A stretch of DNA of 64,000 bases, taken from positions 372,001 through 436,000 of the forward strand of contig JAVXUO010002370.1 in assembly GCA_033065855.1 (NCBI GenBank). The letters run 5' to 3'. The position numbers were made by a program, and so were the translations under genes. The notes beneath the pieces were generated by a model. The model searched no databases, had not been told where the DNA came from, and was given only the letters and a program-made list of their open reading frames with translations. Shown here one piece after another: positions 10,722-20,907 of this stretch; positions within the stretch are counted from its first letter, which is position 1; each line of letters begins with the position of its first letter. The DNA is from Escallonia rubra (lineage: Eukaryota; Streptophyta; Magnoliopsida; Escalloniales; Escalloniaceae).

Positions 10722-13700
10722 CGGGGGCGGAACCAAGAGTTTTTTTCAGGGGGTGCAAAAATTATATCGAATTCACCAAATTTTTTTATGAAATAATATA
10801 AAAAACAAAGTGCACTTAAAAAGCATGCAAAAAGTATTATTAAGTTTCACGAGAGCTATTGAAGACTCTTTACAAGTACAACACAAAAAAAAGGAAAATA
10901 CAAATTATACTCAAGTGTTTACAAACGAAATTACTAAATTACTATTCGATGAGGCCCCGAAGATTGGTAGCGCTTGATAATAGCCTCATTCCCAATAGTT
11001 TTGAAGACATTTTTTCTCAATGTAGCAAATCAAACTATCATTCATCCATTCATCTCCCATGCGATTTCGAAGTCGAGTCTTTATTATCTTCATTGCAGAG
11101 AAAGCTCTTTCCACAGTAGCAGTTGCAACACACAAGAGTAAGACCAATTTTATAAGCAAGTACACCAAATGATATATCACATCCTTTTTCAACTCAACTA
11201 ACTTCATAGCAAGTTCACCAATTCCCTTTACATCATAAAGTTCTTCACAGGACCGCACATCCATAATATAAGTCTCAAGCTGACTTTCAAGTATCTTAAG
11301 CTCTATTGGAGAAAAGTCATATGGATAAAACTGTGCAAGGCGTATCAATTTCTGCTTATTAAAAGCAAAAAAAATCATCACTTGGATCGAGACATGCCAT
11401 TCAAATAAGCAAAACTCTGTAGTTACCTCATTGAAACGATGATTCAATTCATTGATTTGCAAATCAACAATAGCTAAAAAAGTATCAACACGATAGTGAT
11501 AAAGATTTGTACCTTCTTTAGCATTACGTTTTCACCTCCTCGGGGCTACAAACCTCGCACTCATGTCCAATACTTCAATTTCATGTTTTACACAAAATCG
11601 TGAAACCTCTTGCAACAAGTCTTCCCACCCATCATCTCTCAAGCTCTGCAATTGTTGCTTTGTTATTCTTACCAGATTCATTGCATTCACAATGTTTTGA
11701 TCTTTCTTTTGCAATGCTTGTGAAAGTTCGTTCGTTATCCCCAAAATGATTTTCATCAAATGCATGTTAAAGGCAAAATCATAAGTTGGCACCGAATTCA
11801 AAAGGCCCAATGCTTCACCTCTCTGATCATAATCTGTAGCATCGTCAGCAACCTTATTAAGCACGTCTATCACTAAAGCAAACATAAGAATCAAATTCAA
11901 TAATGCACCATAATGTGATCCCCAAACCGGTCTCTCCTGCTCTTTTGATGCCATGTTCCTGATTTAAACCCTGACCACTAGCAATATCACCGTTTGCAAG
12001 AGCATGAGCAAGTCTAACGGCTTCACTTTCTCGAAGAGCATCTCTTCGTTTGCATGAGACTCCCACGGTGTTTACTAGCTTAGTAACCAAATTAAAGAGT
12101 AATGAAATCTGATTGTGTTTCTTTGCAACGGCTACAAGAGTTAGCTGAAGTTGATGAGCAAAGCAATGAATATAATAAGTACTTTCATTCTCCCTTTGAA
12201 TTAAAGTTTTAAGACCATTGAATTCACCTTGCATATTGCTTGCTCCGTCATAGCCTTGTCCACGAACTCTTGAAATACTCAATTCATGCATTGAAAACAA
12301 ACCCTCAATCGCGTTTTTTAGTGATAAGGCAACGATACTTTCAACATGGACAATACCAATAAAATGTTCAATGACACGTCCTCTTTTGTCCACGTATCTC
12401 AAAACAACTCCCATTTGTTCTTTGACTGAGACATCACGACACTCGTCAACTAAAATGGAAAATAATTCAGTTTTAATGTCCCCAACAATTGCATCTCTTA
12501 TTTCTCCAGCAATGGCACTAACAATTTCTTTATGCACTTTTGGTGATGTCAATTTGAGATTCTGATGAGCATTTGACAACGTGACTTTTTTCACACTCAT
12601 TGTGATCTGCAAGGAACTCTAAAAGTTCTAGAAAATTTCCCTGATTCTCAGATTCGTTAGATTCATCATGCCCACGGAAAGACAAACCCTGATGTAAGAG
12701 CAACCGAATGACATCAATTGATGCAGTCAAGCGAGTACGGTATTGAACCTTACTTTCATCTGTTTGCTTAGACAAAACTAATTCAATACTTTGCTTCGGG
12801 TTATCAAAGGCTTGAAACTTGCTTAAAGCAAGGTTGTGTGCACTATCGACTTCTCCAACATGTTTTTCGAATTTTTCCTTTTTTCTCCAATCGTTAAAAC
12901 CATGTCTGACAAAAGTACCACCACCCCTTTGCTCCCCATGAGCACTTATGAATAAGTAGCAACATAAGCAATATGTTTCATCTTTTGCTACACTATACTC
13001 CAACCAACTCGCATGACCGTCAAACCAAGAAGAAACAAAACGACGAAATTGTTTCCCGAATTGTGTAAATGGAAAATTGTGGTTACGAGGCTGGCAAGGA
13101 CCTTTCGACCAATACACTCGTCGAACTTTATCTCGAATATTGGGACTATAATCCATAATATTCGGACGCAACCCAGGATCCGCAATAAGCTCATCAGAGT
13201 TGAACTCATCACGAATTCTATTTGAATGCCCGAAATCAACATCCCGATGCACAAAAGGAGCCTTGTCCGTTACTGTTAAAATTGAAGACTGTAGAATACT
13301 ATCATGATTAGGCTGTGAGGATTCTGCCAATTTTCATTTCTTTCTAAAAAACTTTTCCATTCTGAAAAAAAAACACAGACACATTGGAATAAAATCTCAA
13401 TATCTCAAGTTCTCAACACAAATTCACATAGTTAAATAACTGTACATATTAACATATTAAACTAAAATTAACATATTAAGCTAAAATTAAACTAAAACTA
13501 AAGTATTACCTTAGAGAGTCACAACAGCTGATGAGGAGTTATGATAAGCAGTTGGAGCCACTAATGCAGGTGCCGGTCTAAACCTCCCTATGCCTGCATT
13601 AATTTGATAAAAAGAGAGGAAAAAAAGAGAAATTAGATTTTTTCTCTCAACTTCTCTGTTTCATATCACATACATGTACTTACAAAATGTCAAGGCATTT

Positions 13701-14727
13701 TTGACGATTCATATTGCACTCTATTTTTTCATATTAGAAAAGAATTGACAAGAAAATTTTGCGATAGAGATGCATTGCAAATCATTACATAGAAAAACCA
13801 TAACATCATTGCCTTCAATTATATTCTATTATTCTCTCATTTTACGTCCATGACATTCGGAGAATCTTGGGCATCCTTATATTGCAAGAGTATTGTCAAA
13901 CAACAAAATACTCTGAGTATTGTTTATTATTGATACTTTGGGCGCATATAAGTAGATGTGATTTTGAAAAGTAAACTTTTCATAAAATTATAATTAGTTT
14001 AAAAAAATCAAATTTTACTTTGTTCCAAAAGAATCATTCGAAAGCTATGAAGGGTGTATAGATAATTTTTTTTCAAAGTAGGTCTAGTATGACAAATTGT
14101 CCAAATAATGTATGATTAATAGGATGTCTATAATAACGATTTATAGTAAGATACTTTGATAATTTTTCCAGTCAATCTTAATTATTCAAAGTTAATTAAA
14201 ACAAAATTCAAGAAAATACTATTTCAAAATTTAATCAGTATGTTGGTGGACTTGGTGTAGACGCTTATCCATTTATATTTTTGTCAAACACTTCAATATC
14301 ACATTTCATAAGATATACGATTCTTTTAAAATGAAGGATAAGCACCTAAAATTGGTAGGACTCACATTCACAGACCACAGTATTACAGTAACTGACTCGT
14401 TTGCACTCACAAGAGTCACAGACTTTGAGACTCACATTCATAGGAATCATAATCGCAGACTCTGAGACGACATACCACTGTAGCAGACTAGCAGTCGAAG
14501 AGCGGAAGCCTCGTCGCGCTGGGCCTTTCTTCAGTCGCGGCTACAGTCGCCGGTTGGCGTCAGATCTAGTCGGAGTTGGTCACGGTCGTCGCCTCGTTGC
14601 GGAGTTCCAGATCTGGTCACGGTCGTCGCCTCGTTGCAGAGTTGGTCACGGTCGTCGCCGTCGTCAAGCCGTCAACGGTCATGGCCTGAGCTCAGTCCTC
14701 ACCGGCGGTCACCTGCTCACGGTCACG

Positions 14728-14766
<39 letters not shown>

Positions 14767-14887
14767 GACTGCCGAGTGCCGAGTGGTGTGGGTCTCGGGG
14801 AACGGGGTCTCGGGAACAGGGTCTCGGTGCAATTCCCGAATTTTTTTTTTCAAAAGTTCAGGGGGTTACCACGTAGTTCCGCCCCTG
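10722..14887 (-). mobile_element. Element D: 4.2 kb hAT element with decayed transposase
   Basis: The left end CGGGGGCGGAACC and the right end, reversed CAGGGGCGGAACT, match the common hAT terminus CAGGGGCGGA. The flanking 8-bp duplications CTGATCGT (10714-10721) and CTGACTGT (14888-14895) differ at two positions, implying age. It carries one minus-strand transposase pseudogene (13330-10986). The 5' part beyond it (13331-14400) is AT-rich and noncoding, followed by a GC-rich stretch with a (GA)n run at about 14731-14762. Confidence 0.8.
10986..13330 (-). pseudogene. hAT transposase (TTF-type zinc finger, DUF4371, hAT dimerisation), inactivated
   Basis: The N-terminus (from Met at 13330) has a TTF-type zinc-finger region at residues about 70-170, including 'YWSKGPCQPRNHNFP' and the C-x2-C pair of 'YCLCCYLF'. 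Next is a DUF4371/RNase H-like catalytic part (about 12600-11950) with 'SILVDECRDVS' and 'GQGYDGASNM'. The C-terminus (about 11140-11020) is a hAT dimerisation domain with 'VERAFSAMKIIKTRLRN'. Three lesions are visible: a frameshift near 12590 at an A run, a second near 11940, and an in-frame TGA at 11532-11534. Otherwise most of the length is retained, so it died fairly recently. The family resembles plant 'zinc finger MYM-type protein 1-like' transposases. It lies inside element D, whose ends fit. Confidence 0.85.
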
Positions 14888-15138
14888 CTGACTGTTCATT
14901 AGGTAGGTTTCATTTTTTTATTTACGTTTTGACCCAAAAAACTTATTTTTCTATGTTTTGACCCTTAAAATTTCTTTAGAAAATTATGTTTTCAGGTCAC
15001 AAGTATCCAACATTCCGACCCGTATCCTATCCGCACACGAACCGCACCCGATATTTTGGAAACAAATAAAATAAAAGAACAATTCAGGGTGCGCGCCCGA
15101 CCAGCACTCGACACACACCCGACCCTGGTGCTTCATAG

Positions 15139-16294
15139 CTCCTAAGGAATCGCAAAGCATTCCTTCATTGAGGAGTTTAACAAATTCTCTTTAAGCTAAC
15201 TAGTCCCATGGTTTAGGGAGTTTGGCAATAAATTGCTTTTGCCAATGGAGGCTGTCTCTGAGTTCTAACTTTGTAAAAATATTTTTTAAATTCACAAGTG
15301 TAATTTTTAAAATAGCACATATCACATATTTGCAGTTTTGTCAAATTTGTGAAGGCAAATTTTTCTTGAATATCTATATTATTTATAGATTTTCCGCAGA
15401 ACTCTCGTTTGAGGTTATCAGCATAAAACATTATCCATTCTTCGGAAATGTTAAGTTTGTTTTGGGCTTCAATTATCATTTTAGTATTTGCTATGCTTTT
15501 CCAGAACCTAGCTGCGTTTCCTCGTAGGGTTGCTCGAATAAAGTGCTTTATAGCCTGCCTATCTGTTAGATTACCACCTATTATGGCAATTTTTAATGCT
15601 TGCGCCCAACTATCGATTATTTCTTCAGTATTTGAAAGACAATTGCTATCAAGATATATACCGTACTGATTTATGAGTTCATTTCTTCCATTTTTAAGAG
15701 CACATTCTTGTTTTAAATTTGTCCTTATAAGGGCGTTATTAAATTTTGAATTTCTTTCTAAATTTAACTATGGATTCCATGCTCCTACATAGTTTGGATG
15801 ACTTTCTCCATTCCATAAATTCATATCAGCAAATGATTTATTTACTTTTGTTATGACTCTTTTTTCTTCTTGTTTATATTGTTGTTCTTTTAGAACAGCT
15901 GGATCTATTTCATCCATTATTTGTTTTTTCAATGATCTCTCTTTTGTACTTTTTCTAAGTTGTCATTTATTATTTTTTCTATTTTTCCTACACCATTCCC
16001 TTTACGGGATCCTTGGTGTCTTTTGAGCCACTCGAATAAGGTTTTCTTTCACCTTCGGTACCACTGTATACTATTACTTCTTCAAATACATATGAAGTTT
16101 TGTTGCCATTGTAATTCTTGGTAGTGTCTTAACGTCCAAAGTTTGATAAGAAGTTATCCGAGTTTAGGACGTGGTCTTCACTTTGTAACCCTTTATCTGA
16201 ATTATGTAATTCAGTTAATATCTGAGATGTTATCTTGTTTAGATTTCTACAGATATTTAGAGTTTCATGAGATACATCAATTATTTGATTTAAG
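15139..16294 (-). pseudogene. Caulimovirid coat-protein region, upstream part
   Basis: The minus-strand frame 15479-15213 and interrupted flanking sequence to about 15.7 kb read as a helical, Phe/Tyr-rich capsid-like segment with 'IRATLRGNAARFW' near 15510-15550. Further upstream (15.7-16.29 kb) is Lys/Ser-rich with many stops. It joins the C-terminal part at 9405 across element B2 in the same frame. The capsid assignment rests on its position before the zinc knuckle and on general similarity, not on a search. Confidence 0.5.
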
Positions 16295-17641
16295 GGTAAA
16301 TTACACACGGCACCCCTGAGGTTTGCCCTAAACTACACACGGCTTCGCCTAAGTATTTTTATTACTCTCCGCTCCCTGTGGTTTGTCACCGTCTTACATA
16401 AAGCCTACTTCCGTTAGGGAACCGTCAAGAAAAGTTAGGGCACCTTTCAATTATTATGATTTTCCCAAAATGCCCTCTTCCTCTTCTTCCTTACAACCCA
16501 ATGCTTAACCACTGCCGCCGACGCCTCACCACCGCCACCAAAGGCTGATTCTCCTAATTTCTCATATGCATACACACCGACGGCCACTACCGGCAGCTAC
16601 CGCCTGTCCAAACACCATCTTACACCAAACCCGCACTGCCCATCAAGCACGCACATACGCACATTGGTGGCGAACACTTCACCTATCTCTCACTGAAATT
16701 CCCTTCCTCAAAAACGACACCACCTGTTTTGGCCTTTTTGGGGCGGATTATACAGATTTGATCCCAACCCAAAGGTATGACGATCTTCCTCCATGTTCTG
16801 TTTTTGCTTTTTAACGCCTAAGATGTTCAAACCTCCAGGAAAACACATGTTCGAAAACCATCTTTAGTGACAATCACCCCCTCCCGCCGGCCACCGTTGC
16901 AATATCCGGCAGCTTAACTCGACAAACCGTCGGCCTCACCAACTCCACCATTTCGTCTAAGAACCCGCCAACAGTGCAAATCTGTTGTACGTTCTGAATC
17001 TTACTTTCGCTTTTTTTCATCTTATCAATTTATCTTCTCTTTATTGCTAATTGTGGTGGAACCCTAATGCTAGCTAGGGCTGCCTTGTATAAAGTGACCC
17101 ACTGTCGAACCCATTTTCTGGAGCTCGATCCTTTGGAGTATTGAATTGAAAATTGCTTGCAGTTGGGATTTTGTTCTGAGAGATAAAAGAGGCCGCGGTA
17201 GTGTTGTTTGAGAGAGAAGGTGTGTTATGTGACAAGCTAGGTTCTGTTATGGAGTTTTTCGGCGGCGTACGCTATGAGTAACCGGCGGCGCATGATATGA
17301 GTAGCCGACGGCCCGGGAGGAGACGGTGGGCAAGTCGCCGGACCGATCGCTGTTGCAGTTGCTGAAGACGGTAGAGTCGTCGCCGAAGCTCCGTGCCATT
17401 ACCGGGTAATTGGCTATCATCTCAAATTTGAAAACAACCTCGTTTGATGCCGGGCAATGTGGGGGATGCGTTAAAGTGAAGTTGAGGGGTAAATTGACTT
17501 GTTTATTAGGGGTATGACCGTCTTTTCATTAATTTTGTTAACAGAAAAATAGAAATGTGTAGTTTAGTGTAATAAAAATACTTAGGCGGAGCCGTGTGTA
17601 GTTTAGGACAAACCTCAGGGGTGCTGTGTGTAATTTACCCT
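16295..17641. mobile_element. 1.35 kb inverted-repeat element with GC-rich core
   Basis: Termini AGGGTAAATTACACACGGCA (16295) and the inverse at 17622-17641 form inverted repeats of about 75 bp, also sharing 'CCTAAACTACACACGGC'. A direct TGATTTA lies on both sides (16288-16294 and 17642-17648). The core (16490-17420) is GC-richer than the surroundings. It contains an open frame at 16566-16814 with Pro/Thr/Arg-rich sequence that I do not recognise. AGGGTAAATTACA-type ends are common on Mutator-like MITEs in plants, but a 7-bp duplication does not settle the superfamily. The core may be captured gene sequence. Confidence 0.7.
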
Positions 17642-17940
17642 TGATTTAATAATCCGGTTATCTCAATTTTTCCAACTCCATGGTCTAAGTGTAGAATTTC
17701 TGTCATATGATTTAATAAACAAGGAATTTCCATGAGTTTTCGGTTTGATCTCGCCTTTGATTAGGTCTGATACAATTTTTTGTATGGCCAACTTCTCCTT
17801 TGGTCAGGGATGACATATTCTAAACTTGAGAGGGGTCAATTCTTGTTTTTGAGAAGTATGATGTGTTCAAATGAACTGCTTAGAAGTTGAGGGGTTAAAA
17901 AGAAAATTAACTAGAGAGGTGGCAACTTGCGCATTTCATC
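17642..17940 (-). pseudogene. Right-end remnant of the caulimovirid fragment
   Basis: Sequence to the right of the 1.35 kb element resumes the viral fragment. Short minus-strand frames exist, but none has a recognisable domain. It ends where the TA/TG tract of element A1 begins. Confidence 0.35.
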
Positions 17941-17946
17941 TTCCCC

Positions 17947-17983
17947 CTATATATATGTGTGTGTGTATGTATATGTATGTATG

Positions 17984-18016
<33 letters not shown>

Positions 18017-18045
18017 GTATATTTTTACATATACATATATACTAA
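17947..18045. repeat. TA/TG-rich microsatellite of element A1
   Basis: Alternating TATG, TATA and CATA units border the right subterminal repeats of A1, as in copy A3 (27826-28195). Frames through it are artefacts. Confidence 0.85.
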
Positions 18046-18150
18046 AAACATTCAGCGGTGTCCAAAATCTGGTTTTTCGGGAATTACGGTGTCCGGTGTC
18101 CTTGTCAGTGTCGGATGCGGTGTCCGTTTCGGTGCTACCTAGTCGGTTAG

Positions 18151-18714
18151 ACTCCTCACTGGTTTGCAACTCCAACTTATTCGTGAGCGTTGCAATCTAG
18201 AAGTCCTTTTCTTCTAAAGTCTTGGTTAGTTTTTTAAAGGTTCAAGATATAGCGTTTGGCTGCTCCTCCATAGACAGAGATCCGGTGATCATGACTTGCA
18301 TGGTAACGGGAGGTGCGGAAATGTGTGGCTCGGAGTGTGTTGGGAACACAGGGTGTTTTGGGCTCCCAGGGAAAGATCTTGATTGTGATCCAATGCTGGA
18401 GTCCGTATCCGAGGCATACTGGAGTGAAGATGGAGACATCTCGTGGGAGGTATATTCCTCTAACTCGAAGTGGGGATTTTTGATCCTAACACCCAACCTT
18501 TCTCGTAACGCGAAATGACGACCTCCTTGAATTGAACGCGTGGCCTGGCCAGTGGCCTGGAAACTGGTACCACCACTCGATTGGGGATAGCAATTTCATC
18601 CTTGGCCCTGCTTCGAGTCACGGAGCTGGTAGAAGTGTTGCTACTACTGCTTCTCGCAGCGGCAGTTTTCAAGGCGTTCTCCATGGCTTATTGCACTTTC
18701 TTTGGTGCCATTGA
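18151..18714 (-). pseudogene. Ty3/gypsy gag, N-terminal part (element G1)
   Basis: The minus-strand frames 18684-18460 and 18496-18242 give a Ser/Arg-rich N-terminus followed by a segment ending in a short coiled-coil-like stretch (about 18240-18160, 'LTKTLEEKD..IATLTNKLE'), a layout common in plant gypsy gag. It lies just downstream of a primer-binding site and LTR on the same strand. The frame is broken near 18480. It continues at 573-1, after element A1. Confidence 0.7.
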
Positions 18715-18768
18715 CGTGTTGAAGGTGTTATGGGAATTTTCTTCGGAGAAAGAGATGAGAGGTAGAGT

Positions 18769-18787
18769 GGTCCCACTGAGCGTGCCA
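18769..18787 (-). other. Primer-binding site region of gypsy G1
   Basis: On the minus strand TGGCACGCTCAGTGGGACC follows the LTR end by 6 bp. The pattern 'TGGCACGC.C.GTGGGAC' is typical just inside plant gypsy LTRs. It fixes the orientation of the element. Confidence 0.65.
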
Positions 18788-18793
18788 AAAATT

Positions 18794-19558
18794 TGTACAC
18801 AAATTTCTCGTCTAAAGCTGCGAGACAAGAAACAATGCACAAAACAAAATTTAACGATTTTGAACTAAAGGGTTACACCATTTTGTGATTTATACAAAAA
18901 AGAAAAGTAAGTCCTCTGATTTGATCATCGTCGGGGTCATAATCGAAGGGATGAAACAGCTTGATCTTGAACCGCTACTTTGACTTTTTGTTTGAAGGGG
19001 ATCCATGAGTTGTGGAATCACCAAAGTTGAAGACAAATCTCCCTCCGATATTTAGGACCGAAGAGAGGTAATCTATCTTTGAGGATGCTCGATTGAAGAA
19101 CTGCACCAAACTAGTGCTTATTGTTCTTCAAATTAAGCATAATTCTCGGGACGTGGCGTGCTTCCGACAGAGTTCCGAAAGAGCGCCAACTTTGTTTGCA
19201 GACTCTCTCTCTATCCTAATACCTCTACTTATAGGCAAGATAGTGGGCTTAATTTTAGAAAACCCATGATTTGGGCTTGGACTTTGTAATTAAAGAGACT
19301 TTTGTCCCCTTAATTCGATATGAAATTAATTAAAGGATTCATTTCCACTTAATGGTCAAATTTGGCTTATTTGACTTTTCTGCTAGCAAGACCATGGGCT
19401 GGACCAAGTAATTTTATTTGGACTAGTTCCTCCCATTAACCTTGGTTTGAGCGTGTCATTTTGTTTAAGTCAGCATCTTGTCCCGCATTTTCCGCAGTGT
19501 TGACTGGGCACTAAATTACTTATTGTTGACTAGTAAAATAATTTTTTTGGTGTCCACA
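18794..19558 (-). mobile_element. 5' LTR of gypsy G1
   Basis: On the minus strand it starts TGTGGACACC (19558) and ends GTGTACA (18794), giving TG...CA borders and 765 bp. It is followed by a primer-binding site and gag. It sits directly in front of the codons of an older plus-strand gypsy RT, so the left part of that RT should lie beyond the left window edge together with the partner LTR. The 5-bp target duplication cannot be confirmed because the other LTR is outside. Confidence 0.7.
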
Positions 19559-20140
19559 CTGATATGTATAAAACTGCCTTTAGAACTCATTAAGGGTTGT
19601 ATGAGTTCAAAGCGATGCCTTTTAGCCTCACTGAAGCCCCCTGCTTTTTTTCATTTTAGTCCCTGATGAGTGACGATTTTTGTCCATACTTAGAGGCAAT
19701 TCATCCTTGTCTTTCTTGATGATATACTAGTCTACCGTCAGTCACCCAAGGATCACTTACACGATATGGAGATTACTTTCCAGGTTATGCAGTTCAATAA
19801 TATGTTTACAAACCCATCTACATGTGAATGTGAAAGTTCACGGTTAAAATACCTTGGGCATATCGTAGTTTAGAAGCAGCAGCACATCTTGCCAAGACCG
19901 TGTTCATGCAATAATGGCTCATTTTTAAAGAAATCATTAGAGTTTGAGAGATTTCATAGATCAAAGGCAATACTTATCCCAATTAAGTGGTTTAGCAAGT
20001 TATTGGTCTATGATTATACAATCACTCACAAACATGGGGTTGAAAATAAAGTGACAGATGCCCTATCTAGGGTCATAGATTGCAGTGCATTCCAATGGTC
20101 TAACCTACTTGGCGAACTGAAGTGGCAGTTAGCTTAGAAG
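19559..20140 (+). pseudogene. Degenerate Ty3/gypsy pol (RT-RNase H)
   Basis: Plus-strand fragments in order: 'DMYKTAFRTH', then a 'YEFKAMPF.LTEAP' block (19561-19640), 'LDDILVY' (19718-19737), 'LKYLGHIV' (about 19846-19870) and, after a deletion, 'HGVENKVTDALSR' (20033-20070). These are the RT palm, the catalytic YxDD region and the RNase H end of gypsy pol. The thumb and most of RNase H are missing or scrambled, with stops throughout. It is the host sequence into which gypsy G1 inserted and the outermost layer of the nest. Confidence 0.8.
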
Positions 20141-20179
20141 GAGATTTGGAAGCCTGAGACCTTATCACCTTGTGGTGAT

Positions 20180-20860
20180 GTGCATTCTAAAAATTTGGTT
20201 TTTCGAGTTGCCATCTTATTCTTCGAATTAATTAAGATCAATTTACATTGAGAATAGGAAAAACACTAAAGTTGACTCTAGATCACCAATTAAACATCTA
20301 ATATGCGTAACCCTAGATTCGGATTTGGAGACTAATTTTTATAATGAGAAGGTGTTAGGCACCTCATCATACCCTGAATAGGTCTCTATGCTTTTTTTTA
20401 GTGATATTGATGAATTGTATCAAAAAGTAAGAACAAACTTGAATTTACGCAGTTATTGTTTTGAACTCAACAACTAGAGCTGAGTGGCCTACAAACCCGA
20501 TCGAACTAATCTAGATCAATACCTCGTAGTTCTGACCCTAGGGAAGGCGACCTAAACTTTGGTCTGTAGGTTTTTGAAAATAGTTTTATCAACTATTCCT
20601 ATCAAAGTCAGTACTGGAAAACTGGATTTGTATGATCCAAGAATCAAAATTTGATCGCAGTGAGGTGATTCAATGTACTCTAACTAAGAGAAGAGTAGAA
20701 AACTAGTCGGTTGCCACTGCTATTGCTATTGCTACCATTTCATTTGCTTCTTTTGTGATAGCAACGAAGCTTACTTTTTCAATGAAAATTTTTGTTGATC
20801 AGATGAGACCCCACATACTTGTATTGTTTTCACCTCTTTGGCACGAGCCGGTTCAAGGCC
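20180..20860 (-). mobile_element. Tat/Ogre-like LTR fragment
   Basis: The minus strand shows the boxes seen in the LTRs at 37631-38922 and 41065-42412: GAGGTGCCTAACACCTTCTC (near 20348-20367) and 'AAGATGGCAACTCG' (near 20198-20211). No internal region adjoins, and the limits are uncertain. It is an old LTR remnant. Confidence 0.5.
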
Positions 20861-20907
20861 CTTTGGAAAGGACTTGCCGTAGGTGTCACCCTAGGGAGCG
20901 CAGGAGG

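Larger units (their letters stand above)
9406..15138. mobile_element. Element B2: 5.7 kb TIR insertion in the coat-protein region
   Basis: It is flanked by a perfect 8-bp TSD, CTCCTAAG (9398-9405 and 15139-15146), with ends CTATG...CATAG. The right end reversed reads CTATGAAGCACCAGGGTC and matches element B1. The subterminal array of 'GGGTGCGGATACG' type repeats is found at 9870-9960 and inverted at 15010-15120. The left end has diverged: after CTATG the match to B1 resumes only near 9860, so 9410-9855 is probably extra sequence. Its core (10420-10720) is GC-rich, and element D is nested inside. No transposase of its own was recognised. Confidence 0.75.
2940..17940 (-). mobile_element. Endogenous caulimovirid (pararetrovirus) fragment, interrupted three times
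   Basis: On the minus strand the order from right to left is coat-protein-like region (about 17.65-8.9 kb), retroviral-type aspartic protease (7.7-7.5 kb), reverse transcriptase (7.0-5.7 kb), RNase H (5.36-4.95 kb), a 3' region and then a TATA-containing segment (3.3-3.56 kb). This order and the motifs fit Caulimoviridae rather than gypsy or copia, and no integrase was seen. Element C (5984-6760), element B2 (9406-15138) and an inverted-repeat element (16295-17641) break it. The virus-like sequence itself sums to about 7 kb. Stops, frameshifts and altered catalytic residues show it is dead. A movement-protein domain was not recognised; the right end meets a TA/TG tract of element A1. The genus cannot be assigned by eye, and the left limit is approximate. 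Confidence 0.75.
574..18142. mobile_element. Element A1: 17.6 kb hAT-like TIR insertion, itself full of nested elements
   Basis: The left end is CTAGGAAGCACCGACACC and the right end, reverse-complemented, is CTAGGTAGCACCGA. It is flanked by a perfect 8-bp TSD, TCGGTTAG (566-573 and 18143-18150), which interrupts a gypsy gag. Subterminal DNA is dense in GACACC/GTGTC repeats (580-720 and 18040-18140). Its own sequence is only about 1 kb (574-1300 and 17941-18142); 574-1250 aligns by eye with 27211-27830 of copy A3. The other 16.6 kb is nested material: MITEs, a caulimovirid fragment and further DNA transposons. No transposase that clearly belongs to this family was seen. An 8-bp TSD fits the hAT superfamily, but the terminus is not a textbook hAT end, so the class is tentative. 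Confidence 0.8.

Noticed and set aside
10986-13330. Host zinc-finger MYM-type gene
   Set aside because: It is flanked by hAT termini and TSDs and broken by two frameshifts and a stop, so it is a transposase relic rather than a domesticated gene.
14401-14961. 186-codon frame rich in Arg/Gly
   Set aside because: Lies in the GC-rich end of hAT element D and includes a (GA)n run; no domain and no conserved partner.
17871-18200. Open frames on both strands around the TATG tract
   Set aside because: Microsatellite plus subterminal repeats of element A1; no domain.
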